A DNA stretch of 51,961 bases. Origin: Desulfurococcales archaeon ex4484_217_1. GTDB taxonomy: Archaea; Thermoproteota; Thermoprotei_A; EX4484-217-1. Shown piece after piece: positions 23,873 to 33,240 of the stretch; positions within the stretch are counted from its first letter, which is position 1; every line of letters starts with the position of its first letter. Location: NCBI GenBank assembly GCA_002254745.1, contig NJED01000013.1:1-51961 (forward strand), in the 5' to 3' direction. The notes under the pieces were generated by a model. It did not search any database. It was given only the letters and a program-made list of their open reading frames with translations, and was not told where the DNA came from. The translations under genes were made by a program, and so were the position numbers.

Positions 23873-24903
23873 TTAGCTTAAACCTAGAGCGCCCAATACG
23901 CCAACAACGTTTACTACAATAAGTGAACCAACTATTAAAGCTGAAACTACTTTTATAAAGGACGAAGCTAGAGGCTTAACTTTCCAATATAGGAGTACAA
24001 CGAAAAGTGCAGGGATCCATGATGTAAGACTAATTAGTATGGATGAATCTCTTACTAAATCTGCAAAACCTCCTCCAAAGATATTTCTCGAAAAAGCATG
24101 TGCAAAAGCGATTAGCAGCGAAATAAGTATTGTTAAGCTAGCTACTTTAAAATAGAGTTTGCTTGCTACAATATCTTTTAAACTAGTAGTTTCTGTTAAG
24201 TACTCATAGAACATGTAAGCATTACAGAGTATTATGGCCTCTATAGCGAGAGTTGAAGAAGCTAAAATCCCTATGCAGAAAAGAAGTGGACCAATAATGC
24301 CAAGAGGTTTTAAAGCTAATATCATATCGTGAATTGTTGAAGTGTTTTCTGGAGCATAAGCCGCAGCAACAACAGCAACAGAAATACTGGCAAGGGATGT
24401 AAATACTAAGCCTACAGAGATGTCTATGAACTCTTCAGGTATTTCATGCATCTTTAACCCTTTCATAATAATGCTAGATGTTTGAAAAATTAGCGCATAT
24501 GGTGCTGCAGCAGCGCCGAACACAGCTAAAACGTCGATAAAATACTGTCTCCCTAAGGCTACTTCGGGGAAACTACGTTTAAAGTGAAGGAGACACCTAT
24601 GATGTTTATTGCTATGGTTACTACATTAGCGATAAATAGTGAGATGAGGATTATGAGAGTTAAATGTTTACCAAATATTTTCCTCGATTTAACTATAACG
24701 CCTTCACGCATAACTACGCCTACTTCAACAGCTAGCTGCTGCAATAACGCTATGATTATTGAAGCTAATACTATAATCCACAGTATTTTAAAACCGTAAA
24801 TAGCTCCTACGTACGTAAACACCCCTATGTTCGTTATTTCTAAACCTGATACAGCAGAAATAAGTCCTGGACCTAAAATACTAATAATCCTAAATTTCTT
24901 CAA
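23873..24903 (-). pseudogene. Nramp-family divalent-metal transporter, broken
   Basis: Nramp/MntH proteins import Mn2+ or Fe2+ with protons. The 5' part (24903 to about 24560) starts ILGPGLISAVSGLEITNIGV (the TM1 region, related to the usual GPGxxxxxxxxDxGN pattern) and continues through TM3-4, ending IIGVSFTLNVVSPK at a stop. The 3' part, in another frame from about 24560, reads QYFIDVLAVFGAAAAPYALI (TM6 region; MPHN of canonical members is replaced by APYA) and six more helices. About 70-100 residues around TM4-TM5 appear to be missing at 24545-24570. TTG 24903 has AGGTG upstream. Confidence 0.78.
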
Positions 24904-24989
24904 ATTAACACCTAGAACTATTTAGTTAAACGAGAAGAGTACTTAAGATGTAGGGTTCTTACTTCTTGTTAAACTTCGATTCTATATTG

Positions 24990-25331
24990 TTAACGATTTC
25001 TCATAACATTATGGTCTATTAGCAATACTACATATAGTGGGCTACCCCTACCTCTGTCATTGTATGCATGCGGCGAGACTATAGAAGTAGATGAAACTAT
25101 GGTTATGGGTTCTATTGAATTATTTGACGTATTCTCTATCTCTGCTTTTACACCTCTTAGCTCTGAAGAAAATGTGAAATTACTAACAACCGTACTATTC
25201 TCTTCGCTAGTCTTCTTAGTGTCGCTCTTTCCTCTTCTAACTTTCCTCTTCACATAGTAGTAATTATATATGAAGGGTAAAACTCCGCCCATGATGTAGA
25301 CTAGAATCCTCAGCAGCAACCACATATCCAT
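24990..25331 (-). CDS. Small single-span membrane protein, unknown
   Basis: The N-terminus MDMWLLLRILVYIMGGVLPF is one membrane segment, followed by a very basic stretch (VKRKVRRGKSDTKK) and a Ser/Thr/Asn-rich hydrophilic remainder with no recognisable domain. ATG 25331 has GGTGG five bases upstream, better than the ATG at 25343. I do not recognise the family and the opposite strand is also open, so it may not be a real gene. Confidence 0.4.
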   Translation of the reverse strand: MDMWLLLRILVYIMGGVLPFIYNYYYVKRKVRRGKSDTKKTSEENSTVVSNFTFSSELRGVKAEIENTSNNSIEPITIVSSTSIVSPHAYNDRGRGSPLYVVLLIDHNVMRNR

Positions 25332-25691
25332 AGTAACCACCATTACTTTATACTTTGCCTTTATTTGCTATGTCTGGAGAGGATGTTGTAGTAGAGTAGT
25401 TTAAAAACTAGTTTGCTTAGTTTCGACCTTACTTTATTTTCCAAGATACTACATTCGTACATTTCATTGTTATTACATGAGTATTAATCTCCGCAGATAA
25501 TGTGAACAATGGTAATACTTAAATTACTCTTTTTAAAATCACTTTGAAAACTCTCAGCCGAAATATCTTTCATCACAATTTCAGTTTGAGTCGTGCTCGT
25601 CTTCCAAATACTATTTGAATATTTAGGATAAATATTTAAATTTAATTAGTCTTGCCTTAATTTATGAGAGTACTGTAGATTTAAATTGCAC
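25332..25691. other. 360-bp region without a protein gene
   Basis: AT-rich and lacking open frames with coding character. On the minus strand at 25552-25605 there is a candidate box C/D sRNA with a TTTAAATATTT box upstream. The remainder contains TATA-like words and no other feature I can support. Confidence 0.5.
25552..25605 (-). ncRNA. Candidate box C/D sRNA
   Basis: Reading the minus strand: a degenerate C box AAGACGA (25597-25603), 12 bases, D' box CTGA (25581-25584), spacer AATT, a perfect C' box GTGATGA (25570-25576), a 12-base guide AAGATATTTCGG, and D box CTGA (25554-25557). Spacing fits archaeal dual-guide sRNAs. A TTTAAATATTT box stands at a promoter-like distance upstream. The weak C box and lack of a clear terminal stem limit confidence. 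Confidence 0.45.
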
Positions 25692-26366
25692 TTATGAGTC
25701 TTTGAATTCGTTAATAATTTCTCTTACCACCTTATGCGGTTCATTAGATCTTGTTATAGCCGAGCCTACGATTACAATGTTAGCACCAGACTTAATAAGA
25801 TTATTAACCTTACCCGGTCGAATACCACCTGCTACTGCTAGGCATCTGCTAAACACTTCTCTTATTTTGCTAACTACTTGGCCCATGTCAGCTACTGTTA
25901 TTCCTAACTTCCTTTGTACATCTATACCTAGGTGAGATATCAAAATATCTACATTCATCCTCTCTAGTTCGGCTGCTCTGGTTAAGGGGTTAGGGTGCGA
26001 TATGAGGTCCACGGCTATTAGGAGTCCGTATTTCTTACCATATGTTAGCGCTTCGTTTATAGTGTAATTACTGGCTACAGAGAGAATAGTCGTAATATCT
26101 GCTCCTGCTTCATGGGCTAGTTTTGCTTCTAAAAACCCTGTATCCATGGTTTTCATGTCTGCGACTATTATTGCTTCAGGAAACTTTTCTCTAAGAACCT
26201 TAACTGCTTTCAAACCCGCCGACTTTATTAAGGGTGTTCCCGCTTCTAAAATTTCTGCGCCATTGTCCCAAGCTATTTTAGCTATTTTTAAAGCTTCATC
26301 TAATGATGTAAGGTCTAAAGCCACTTGGAGTCTAGGACGTTTAAGTAACTCATCTACACTAACCAA
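25692..26366 (-). CDS. 3-hexulose-6-phosphate synthase / OMP decarboxylase superfamily
   Basis: A TIM-barrel enzyme of the OMPDC suprafamily. LQVALDLTSLDEALKIAK opens the barrel. The catalytic strand VADMKTMDTGFLEAKLAHEAG has the D-x-K-x-x-D arrangement with the MKTMDTG form seen in 3-hexulose-6-phosphate synthase rather than OMP decarboxylase. The phosphate loops VAGGIRPGKV and IVIVGSAITRS end the domain. HPS joins formaldehyde and ribulose 5-phosphate, and in archaea runs in reverse to supply pentose phosphates. No fused isomerase (PHI) domain is present. The TTG start has AGGGGT upstream. Divergent from CTP synthase. Confidence 0.87.
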   Translation of the reverse strand: MVSVDELLKRPRLQVALDLTSLDEALKIAKIAWDNGAEILEAGTPLIKSAGLKAVKVLREKFPEAIIVADMKTMDTGFLEAKLAHEAGADITTILSVASNYTINEALTYGKKYGLLIAVDLISHPNPLTRAAELERMNVDILISHLGIDVQRKLGITVADMGQVVSKIREVFSRCLAVAGGIRPGKVNNLIKSGANIVIVGSAITRSNEPHKVVREIINEFKDS

Positions 26367-26442
26367 TAAAACCCCTAATTGTTTGATGAAAACTTAAAGT
26401 TATAAACTTATTCTTAGAGTAAGTTTTACAATGTGGTGACCG

Positions 26443-28050
26443 GTGACAAAGTACGTATTCGTAACTGGAGGAGTACTTTCAAGTGTAGGTAAAGGAATAG
26501 TTACTGCTTCTATAGGTAAGCTTCTCCAAGCTAGAGGATACAGCGTTACGGCAATAAAAATTGATCCATATTTAAACGTAGATGCTGGAACAATGAACCC
26601 TTACATGCATGGAGAAGTTTTCGTAACAGAAGATGGCGGTGAAACAGATTTAGATCTAGGACATTATGAAAGATTCCTACATATAAATCTCTCAAAATTT
26701 AACAACATAACAACGGGCCAAGTGTACTTGAAGGTTATTGAGAGGGAGAGAAAGGGGGAGTACTTAGGTAAATGCGTTCAAATAATACCCCACATAACCG
26801 ATGAAATTAAGAGTAGAATAAGGTTTGTTGCTAAGCGGGAAGAGGTAGATGTAGTTGTAGTTGAAATAGGAGGTACTGTAGGGGATATTGAAGGACTACC
26901 TTTCCTAGAAGCTGTAAGGCAGATGAGAATAGAAGAGGGATATCAGAACACAGTTTTCGTACACGTAGCCTTAGTCCCTATATTAGAGGTTACGGGTGAG
27001 CAAAAAACAAAACCTGTCCAACATAGTGTCCAGGAGCTTAGGAGAATAGGTATTCAACCTGACATAATAGTTGCTAGGTGTAAAGTTACACTTGAAGATG
27101 AAGCTAAAAGGAAAATAGCATTATACGGTAATGTTCCATTAGATTCCGTTTTCACATCCTATACTGTGGGCACGATATACGAAGTACCCTTAATTCTTGA
27201 AAAACAAGGATTAGGTAAGAAGGTTATTGAGAGATTACACCTTGAACCTAGAGAACCCAACCTTAGAGACCTAGAATGGTTTGTAGGGAGAATTAAACAT
27301 AGTAAAAGGAAAGTCGTAGTGGGTATGGTGGGTAAATATACTAAGCTTAAAGATAGCTACATAAGCATAAACGAAGCTTTAGTTCATGCTGGAGCGCATT
27401 TAGCCGTAAAACCTACCTTAAAATGGATTGAAGCTACCGATATAGAAGAAGGAAGAATAAGTGTTGAAGAAGCATTAAGTGAAGTGAACGGTGTAATAGT
27501 TCTTCCAGGCTTCGGTAAGAGAGGCGCTGAAGGAAAGATTATGGCTATAAAATATGCTAGAGAAAACAATATACCATTACTTGGCATATGTTTCGGTATG
27601 CAGTTAATGGTCGTAGAATACGCTAGAAACGTAATAGGGTTAGAACATGCTCACAGTACAGAAATAGATCCTAAAACACCACATCCAGTAATTGACCTTA
27701 TGGAGGAACAGACAAGAATTAAGCAACTAGGAGGAACCATGAGGCTAGGAGCCTACCCAATAAATCTCTTCAAAAATACTCTTGCATACAGTCTTTATAG
27801 CAAGGAAACAATATATGAAAGACATAGGCATAGGTATGAGGTTAATCCGAAATACATTGACAAAATATTTGCTCACGGTCTTAGAATTTCAGGTTTAAGC
27901 TATGATGGTAGAGTAGAGTTTGTAGAGTTAAGTAAAAAAGAGCATACGTTTTACCTAGGAACCCAGGCTCACCCAGAGTTTAAGTCCAGACCTTTAAGTC
28001 CTTCTCCACCATACCTAGGTTTTCTTAAGGCGGCAATAGGCTTAATCTAA
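26443..28050 (+). CDS. pyrG: CTP synthase
   Basis: Makes CTP from UTP, ATP and glutamine. The N-terminal synthase domain has FVTGGVLSSVGKGI (P-loop), IKIDPYLNVDAGTMNP, HGEVFVTEDGGETDLDLGHY and EIGGTVGDIEG. The C-terminal glutamine amidotransferase has GVIVLPGFGKRG, the nucleophile elbow LLGICFGMQL, ERHRHRYEVNP, and QAHPEFKSRP for the triad. The length of 535 residues is normal and no residue block is missing. The GTG start follows GGTGACC. It overlaps the convergent winged-helix gene by 9 bp. Confidence 0.97.
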   Translation: MTKYVFVTGGVLSSVGKGIVTASIGKLLQARGYSVTAIKIDPYLNVDAGTMNPYMHGEVFVTEDGGETDLDLGHYERFLHINLSKFNNITTGQVYLKVIERERKGEYLGKCVQIIPHITDEIKSRIRFVAKREEVDVVVVEIGGTVGDIEGLPFLEAVRQMRIEEGYQNTVFVHVALVPILEVTGEQKTKPVQHSVQELRRIGIQPDIIVARCKVTLEDEAKRKIALYGNVPLDSVFTSYTVGTIYEVPLILEKQGLGKKVIERLHLEPREPNLRDLEWFVGRIKHSKRKVVVGMVGKYTKLKDSYISINEALVHAGAHLAVKPTLKWIEATDIEEGRISVEEALSEVNGVIVLPGFGKRGAEGKIMAIKYARENNIPLLGICFGMQLMVVEYARNVIGLEHAHSTEIDPKTPHPVIDLMEEQTRIKQLGGTMRLGAYPINLFKNTLAYSLYSKETIYERHRHRYEVNPKYIDKIFAHGLRISGLSYDGRVEFVELSKKEHTFYLGTQAHPEFKSRPLSPSPPYLGFLKAAIGLI

Positions 28051-28386
28051 TACTAAAAGAACTTTCCTTATATTAGTTTTTGAAATCTTTTTAACACCGC
28101 GTTTACCAGGCTCATAAGTTGACTTAACTAACTTAACAGCTTCAAGTATTCTTATTTGAGCACTAGCGTTTGCTTTACTTTGAGATATAAGTTCTGCTGC
28201 CTTGCCAACATACATTCCACCTTCTCTTAAATATCTTAGTATTTTAAGTCTTGTAATTGATGAGAGAGCTGAAGCTACCTTTTGGACATATTCTTCACCT
28301 CGAACAATCAGTGCGTCTTCGACTTCGTATATGCCTGGGTTCTTAGGTATAACTAGTTTCACTTCACCTTCTGCTTTTAATGACAA
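28042..28386 (-). CDS. ArsR-like winged-helix transcription regulator
   Basis: A 114-residue regulator. Residues 35-100 form an ArsR/MarR-like winged helix: VQKVASALSSITRLKILRYL, then GGMYVGKAAELISQSKANAS (turn and recognition helix), ILEAVKLVKSTYEPGKRG (wing). No metal-binding cysteines are visible. The start is TTG 28386 with GGTGAGGG about ten bases upstream. A perfect 19-bp palindrome lies 34-52 bp upstream in promoter position, suggesting autoregulation. Ligand and targets unknown. Confidence 0.75.
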   Translation of the reverse strand: MSLKAEGEVKLVIPKNPGIYEVEDALIVRGEEYVQKVASALSSITRLKILRYLREGGMYVGKAAELISQSKANASAQIRILEAVKLVKSTYEPGKRGVKKISKTNIRKVLLVLD

Positions 28387-28419
28387 CTGTTTACCCTCAC
28401 CAATACATAGGTTATAGAA

Positions 28420-28438
28420 ATATATTAATTTAATATAT
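28420..28438. promoter_or_regulatory. Palindrome in the promoter of the winged-helix regulator
   Basis: ATATATTAATTTAATATAT is a perfect inverted repeat with 9-base arms around one central base. It overlaps the region where the TATA box for the minus-strand regulator must lie, so a dimer bound here would block TBP. AT-only palindromes arise by chance more readily than mixed ones, hence moderate confidence. Confidence 0.45.
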
Positions 28439-28561
28439 TAATTTTTAACTTATTTTAAAACCTTCTAAAACGTAATCACCTTAAATACTATTTTAACAGC
28501 ATTTTTAAAGTACTCATACTAAATATGAACCTAGGTTAAGGTATATTAAGGTATACAAGTA

Positions 28562-29455
28562 ATGCCAGTAAATCCTGGATACGTGTTTAAGCAGTTAACG
28601 CCTAGAGACATGAAGATACTTAGGGTTATAGAGAAGTTAATGAGGAAGTACGAGTATGTACCCTTAGACATTATAGTTTCTAGAAGCAGAATGGTAGATA
28701 AGGATGTTTCACTTGTTTTTTCTAAGCTTAACAGTTTAAAGCTTGTCAAAAGGTATAGAGGAGATTATACTGGGTATAGGATAACGAGTTTAGGCTATGA
28801 TTGCTTAGCTCTAGAAGATTTAGTTAGGAGAAACATCGTTTATGCTCTTGGACCTAAGCTAGGTGTTGGTAAGGAAGCAGATTTATATTTAGGGTTAAGT
28901 CCAGCTAACGAGAAAATAGTAGTTAAATTTCATAGAGTAGGTAGAACAAGCTTCAGACAAGTGAAAAGGCTTAGAGTATATGCTGAAGAAGCTGAGGTTT
29001 CCTGGCTTCTAAGATCATCAATTTCTGCTGAAAGAGAGTTTAAAGCTTTAATAGAGTGTTTAAAAGCTCAAGTAAATGTTCCTATACCTTTAGGTAGAAG
29101 CAGACATGCTGTTGTTATGAAACATATTAATGGCGTTCTACTGTTAAAGTATAGAAACCCTTCAGACCCTGAAACCATGTTACGTACAATACTTGACAGT
29201 GTTAGGAGAGCATACCTCATAGTAGGTATAGTTCATGGGGACTTAAGCGAATACAATGTTATGGTGGAGCTAGGTACTGAAAGACCAATATTAATAGATT
29301 GGCCTCAATACGTTGAGAGAGAACATCCTAGTGCTCCTATACTCTTAGAGAGAGATGTCAAATATATAATAGGGTTTTTCAAGAGAAAATATCGTGTAGA
29401 AATACCTGTAAAAGAGGCTTTGAAATATGTGAGGGGTAAAATTGAGGAAATCTAG
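28562..29455 (+). CDS. RIO2-type serine kinase/ATPase
   Basis: Rio2 acts in late maturation of the small ribosomal subunit. An N-terminal winged helix (residues 8-85, LTPRDMKILRVIEKLMRKYE) is characteristic of Rio2. The RIO kinase domain has the P-loop-like GVGKEADLYLGL, the Lys strand IVVKFHRVGRTSF, the catalytic loop VHGDLSEYNVMV and the metal-binding LIDWPQYVEREHP. The length of 297 residues is normal. The last bases overlap the DUF460 gene by 14 bp, so they are cotranscribed. Confidence 0.95.
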   Translation: MPVNPGYVFKQLTPRDMKILRVIEKLMRKYEYVPLDIIVSRSRMVDKDVSLVFSKLNSLKLVKRYRGDYTGYRITSLGYDCLALEDLVRRNIVYALGPKLGVGKEADLYLGLSPANEKIVVKFHRVGRTSFRQVKRLRVYAEEAEVSWLLRSSISAEREFKALIECLKAQVNVPIPLGRSRHAVVMKHINGVLLLKYRNPSDPETMLRTILDSVRRAYLIVGIVHGDLSEYNVMVELGTERPILIDWPQYVEREHPSAPILLERDVKYIIGFFKRKYRVEIPVKEALKYVRGKIEEI

Positions 29456-31404
29456 TAGAAAACCTAGCGTAGTATTCGGTGTAGACATACTACCTTCCAG
29501 CTCACCTCAGTCATCTAAGGAACCGCACTATGCTTTGGTCATCTTAAAGAATGGAGAAGTTTGGGAAAAATACTCTGATGTAGCTTTAAGAAGAATAATT
29601 AGGTTGGCTTGGGAACATAAGCCTGAAATAATAAGCATTGACAATATTTTCGAGCTAGGAGCTAATGAGAGAAACGTAGTGAAAATAATAAGTATGTTAC
29701 CTCCGGAAACATCGGTTGTACAAGTTAATGTTAGTGAGGAAAAAATTTCAAAACTATGGGAAGTAGCTAAGCAAGCCAAGTTAATCTCTGAATATAGCAA
29801 GTTTCCTCCATTAAAAACAGCCTACTTAGCAGCAATACTTGCGTATAAGGGGTATGGTTCAAAAGTTAAAGTTTACGAGGAAAAAACAAAAATCATTATT
29901 ACTAAAGGTAGGAGCTTAACCCAAGGGGGTATGAGCCAATTAAGATATAGAAGACATGTTAGGGGTCTAATTCTCCAAGCAGTAAGGAAAATTAAGGAAG
30001 TGCTTGAAGAACATGGAATAGACTATGATCTTGTTGTTAGGAAAACCGAAAGCGGCTTTGACGGAGCAGTATTCACAGTTTATGCACCTAGAGCAAAACT
30101 CTACGGCATAGTCTCTCCCATGAAAGGACATGATATTAGAGTAATTATAAGACCTATTTATAGAGGAAAAATAGAGTTTGAACATGTAAAGCCAAGAATA
30201 CTCACAAGGAAAAGGCCCTTAATTGTGGGAATAGATCCGGGAATGATAACTGGAGTAGCTATTTTAGATATTGACGGTGAAGTATTAAGAGTTTTTAGTG
30301 GCAAAAACATTGACAGAGCAACCATAGTTAAGGAAATAGAAAAATACGGTAAACCACTCATCATAGCTTCGGATGTTTACCCGCCGCCCGAGGCTTTAGA
30401 AAAGCTAACTTCTACTCTAAGAGCAAAACTTTACACGCCACAGCAATCTCTAAGTCAAAGCGAGAAAGAAGAGCTTGTAAAAACCTATTTAGAAAACATA
30501 GAGAGCCCTATAGAGGTTGAAGATACGCATCAAAGAGACGCATTAGCAGCAGCAATAAATGCATGGAAATCTTTTAGAACTAAGCTTGAACAAATCGAAG
30601 ACTATGTAAGTAAAATGGAGCAAGGAAATATTTAGAAAACTAACTTTAGAATTAAGAACAAGAGCTGAAGAAAAGAAAATTGAAGAAAAGACCGTTAAAC
30701 AACCTCAGGTTAGTGAAGCCCTTCTGAAGGAGATTAAGAAATTGGAAAGAGAAAAAGCACAATTGAAGGAAAAGCTTAGTAAAGCACGTAAAGAAATATT
30801 TGAGCTTAAAAAGCAGCTAGAATTATACCATAAACAGACAAATATACAGGTTAAAACTGTAAGGGAAATACAAGCGTTAAGTGAGGAAGTTAGGAGGCTG
30901 AGTGAAGAACTTAAAAAGTATGAAAGAGAAAATTTAAGGCTCAAACAGGAAATAGCCGATTTAAAGTCAATAATAATTACAATATCTAAGCATAACTATA
31001 GATTAGCTGTACCAATAACAACGCTAACATTAACATCAATATCTAAGGCTGAAAGAGAATATGGCCCTATAGGGAAAGATAGTATAATATACGTTGTTAA
31101 CCCTGTATTTGTTCAAAAAGAAGCCTTATCTAAGCTTGTAGAAGCAGAAATACTTTCCATAGTAGTGCATGAGCCTGAGGAAGAATTTGTTAGAGGCGTA
31201 GAGAATCAAGGAATACCTGTACTGAAAATAGAAGATATTAAAGATTACATAATACGGGTGTTTGACAACATAGTACTATACAATAACACTTTAATTAAAG
31301 TTGCTAAGAAGAGGAAGAAGGAATTAGAAGAAAAACTTAGAGCAAGAAAAACATTAGAGCTTGAAGATTTAATTATGAAATACAGAATGGAAAGATGGGG
31401 TTAA
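29442..31404 (+). pseudogene. DUF460 protein (RNase H-like domain and coiled coil), frameshifted
   Basis: DUF460 proteins are archaeal, about 620-650 residues, with an N-terminal RNase H-like fold and a C-terminal coiled-coil half. The first frame (29442-30635) has VVFGVDILPSSSPQ, the second RNase H-like repeat VGIDPGMITGVAILD, and EDTHQRDALAAAINAWKSFR, and stops at 30635. From about 30610 another frame continues EIFRKLTLELRTRAEEKK into a long coiled coil and the C-terminal domain, ending at 31404 (KYRMERWG). An indel, and probably loss of about 20 residues normally found after the RNase H domain, lies at 30607-30635. A natural two-gene split is possible but less likely. Confidence 0.8.
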
Positions 31405-32135
31405 CAGCCATTTCCTGGGTTGAAGAATTCTTCATAAGAAAACCCCATCTCTTCCTTAAAATATTAAAAGCCTTATGGAGTAAAGGTGAAGAAGAAGTAA
31501 AATACGTTGCCAAAGTTCTTAAAGCGCATGGTGTAAATGAAGGTTCTAAAATTTTGGAAGTAGGGTGCGGTAATGGGAGAATAGCTATTAACTTGGCGAA
31601 ACTAGGCTATGAAGTAGTTGGTTTAGATATTTCCTCAGAGCTCATAAAGGATGCATGTAGAAAAGCAGAGTCTATGAAGGTAAAAGCAAAGTTTCTTGTT
31701 GGCGATGCTAGAAGGATAGATAAGATATTTAAGCCTAAGGAGTTTGATGCTGTAATATTCTACTGGACGAGCGTAATAGGATACCATGGTGAAAATGCGG
31801 ATAGACAAATACTTCTTGCATGTAGGAGGGTAGTTAGAGATCATGGGAAACTATTCATACTTAAACATGCAAGTAGAGAAGTAGCGTTAGCAAAGCATGA
31901 ACTTATGCCTAACATAAAATACTATGTTGACCATGGAGACTTCGTAGTTATCGAGGAACACAATTTCGACATACTGTACTCCAAAGTTCAAGCAAAATGG
32001 ACATTCTATGTCAAGAAAGGCAAGGATCTCGTATTTCTAGATGAAATTTCCTTCACCTTACGATTATATTCCATCCATGAATTAATTAACTTAGCCGTTA
32101 TTGGTCTACCTATTTGGCTAAGTATTTCAACATAA
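31395..32135 (+). CDS. Class I SAM-dependent methyltransferase, 3' end altered
   Basis: Rossmann-fold methyltransferase: motif I ILEVGCGNGRIAINLAKLG, the acidic end of strand 2 VVGLDISSELIKDA, motif II FLVGDARRI and FDAVIFYWTSVIGYH, then a C-terminal SAM-MT strand RLYSIHELINLA. Family members normally continue with an aGF segment and two strands after this point. Here the frame instead runs antisense through the 3' end of metK (IGLPIWLSIST). The natural C-terminus of about 30-40 residues seems lost by a deletion near 32100. The substrate is unknown. It overlaps the DUF460 frame by 10 bp. Confidence 0.75.
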   Translation: MGLTAISWVEEFFIRKPHLFLKILKALWSKGEEEVKYVAKVLKAHGVNEGSKILEVGCGNGRIAINLAKLGYEVVGLDISSELIKDACRKAESMKVKAKFLVGDARRIDKIFKPKEFDAVIFYWTSVIGYHGENADRQILLACRRVVRDHGKLFILKHASREVALAKHELMPNIKYYVDHGDFVVIEEHNFDILYSKVQAKWTFYVKKGKDLVFLDEISFTLRLYSIHELINLAVIGLPIWLSIST

Positions 32136-33157
32136 ACCTCCTTAATTCCATGCACTTTACCAGCTATTTTATCTGCTATTCTCTTAGCTAGCACATTGTA
32201 TATCTTGCCTACGTGGCTAACCGGGTTCTTACCTGCAGCCGCTTCTAAGGACATAGGTCTTGTTGGCGTTATTAACCCATTTATTCTATTGCCCCTACCT
32301 GTAGCTCCATCGTCTCCATGTTCCGCAGACGTTCCTGTAACTGTTAAGTAGACTATGCCTTTCTCGGGCCTGTCCGCGGTGTTAAGGTAAACTTTAACGT
32401 TAAAGTCCGGTACGAGTTTCGAAGCTAAATCATGTACTTCATTAATTACTTGCTCTTTAACTGATAAGTAATGGTCAAGATTAGGTATTAAATGGGATAT
32501 CATTGCTGCTGCAATGGTTAACTCCATATCCTTACCTTTACGTAGCCCCATTACTTTAATGTCTTCTCCGACCTCAGGTATTTTCTTCTTAAACTCTTTA
32601 GAATTCAAGTGTTTTTCAACGTTTAAAACAAGGTTTTCTAGCGGGGTTAATGGGGCAAAAGCTACACCTACTGAAGTATCGTTTGCAAGAGGGACCTTCT
32701 TTCCAAGCTCAAATATTTTCACTAAATCCACTGAACCTTTACCAATCCTGTAGTCAACAATAACATGTTTTTCAGGATCTAGGAATCTGAAGTTCTTTTT
32801 AATCCATTCCTTAACAGCTTCAACAACTATTCTACCTACAGGTATGGGCTCTATACTTCCTTCTTTAATGACTTCTGTTGTTGCTCTACCAGAAACTATT
32901 ATGTATATGGGGTGTAACAGTTCTCCTCCCCCAAAAACGGGGTTAGCTTGGCCTCCTACGAGAAGTGTCTTATCTAAGTTATGGTGTAAGATAATGCCGA
33001 ATCTATCGAGGTAGTACTTTGAAAGTTTACGGCTAGATTCCTCAGAAGAAGCATCAGCAATGTAGTCGGGATGCCCTAAGCCTTTTCTCTCAACAAACTC
33101 AACAGCCAATTCTGAAGTAGCTTTCCTTCTTTCATACTCTACGAAAATATTTTTCAT
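32006..33157 (-). CDS. Archaeal S-adenosylmethionine synthetase, C-terminus altered
   Basis: The archaeal-type methionine adenosyltransferase (COG1812) makes SAM from methionine and ATP. Signatures run through the protein: VERKGLGHPDYIAD, LLVGGQANPVFGGGELLHP, TLLVGG and GTSAEHGDDGATGRGNR, ITPTRPMSLEAAAGKNPVSH and EVYVEILSQIGRPI. After SQIGRPI the frame carries on with TAKLINSWMEYNRKVKE, which is merely the antisense of the methyltransferase gene. The usual final 20-30 residues are absent, and the gene overlaps its convergent neighbour by 130 bp, far more than any other pair here. GGGGTTT precedes ATG 33157. Confidence 0.92.
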   Translation of the reverse strand: MKNIFVEYERRKATSELAVEFVERKGLGHPDYIADASSEESSRKLSKYYLDRFGIILHHNLDKTLLVGGQANPVFGGGELLHPIYIIVSGRATTEVIKEGSIEPIPVGRIVVEAVKEWIKKNFRFLDPEKHVIVDYRIGKGSVDLVKIFELGKKVPLANDTSVGVAFAPLTPLENLVLNVEKHLNSKEFKKKIPEVGEDIKVMGLRKGKDMELTIAAAMISHLIPNLDHYLSVKEQVINEVHDLASKLVPDFNVKVYLNTADRPEKGIVYLTVTGTSAEHGDDGATGRGNRINGLITPTRPMSLEAAAGKNPVSHVGKIYNVLAKRIADKIAGKVHGIKEVYVEILSQIGRPITAKLINSWMEYNRKVKEISSRNTRSLPFLT

Positions 33158-33223
33158 TCTAAACCCCGCATTAATGTAAATTCCAGCATTATAAAAAACT
33201 TTAGTACAGCTTCTAAATAGAAG

Positions 33224-33240
33224 TATTACTGACAGTAATA
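33224..33240. promoter_or_regulatory. Perfect palindrome upstream of the SAM synthetase gene
   Basis: TATTACTGACAGTAATA has 8-base arms around a single central base. It lies 67-83 bp upstream of the metK start (minus strand), just upstream of the TTATAA box that probably drives it, and downstream of the SmAP stop. It is of a size and position suited to a dimeric activator or repressor. Confidence 0.45.

Noticed and set aside
30600..30640. Programmed frameshifting as the explanation for DUF460, TIP49, Mut7-C and the other split genes.
   Set aside because: The sites share no slippery heptamer or downstream structure, and several involve lost residues or exact duplications rather than a simple one-base shift.
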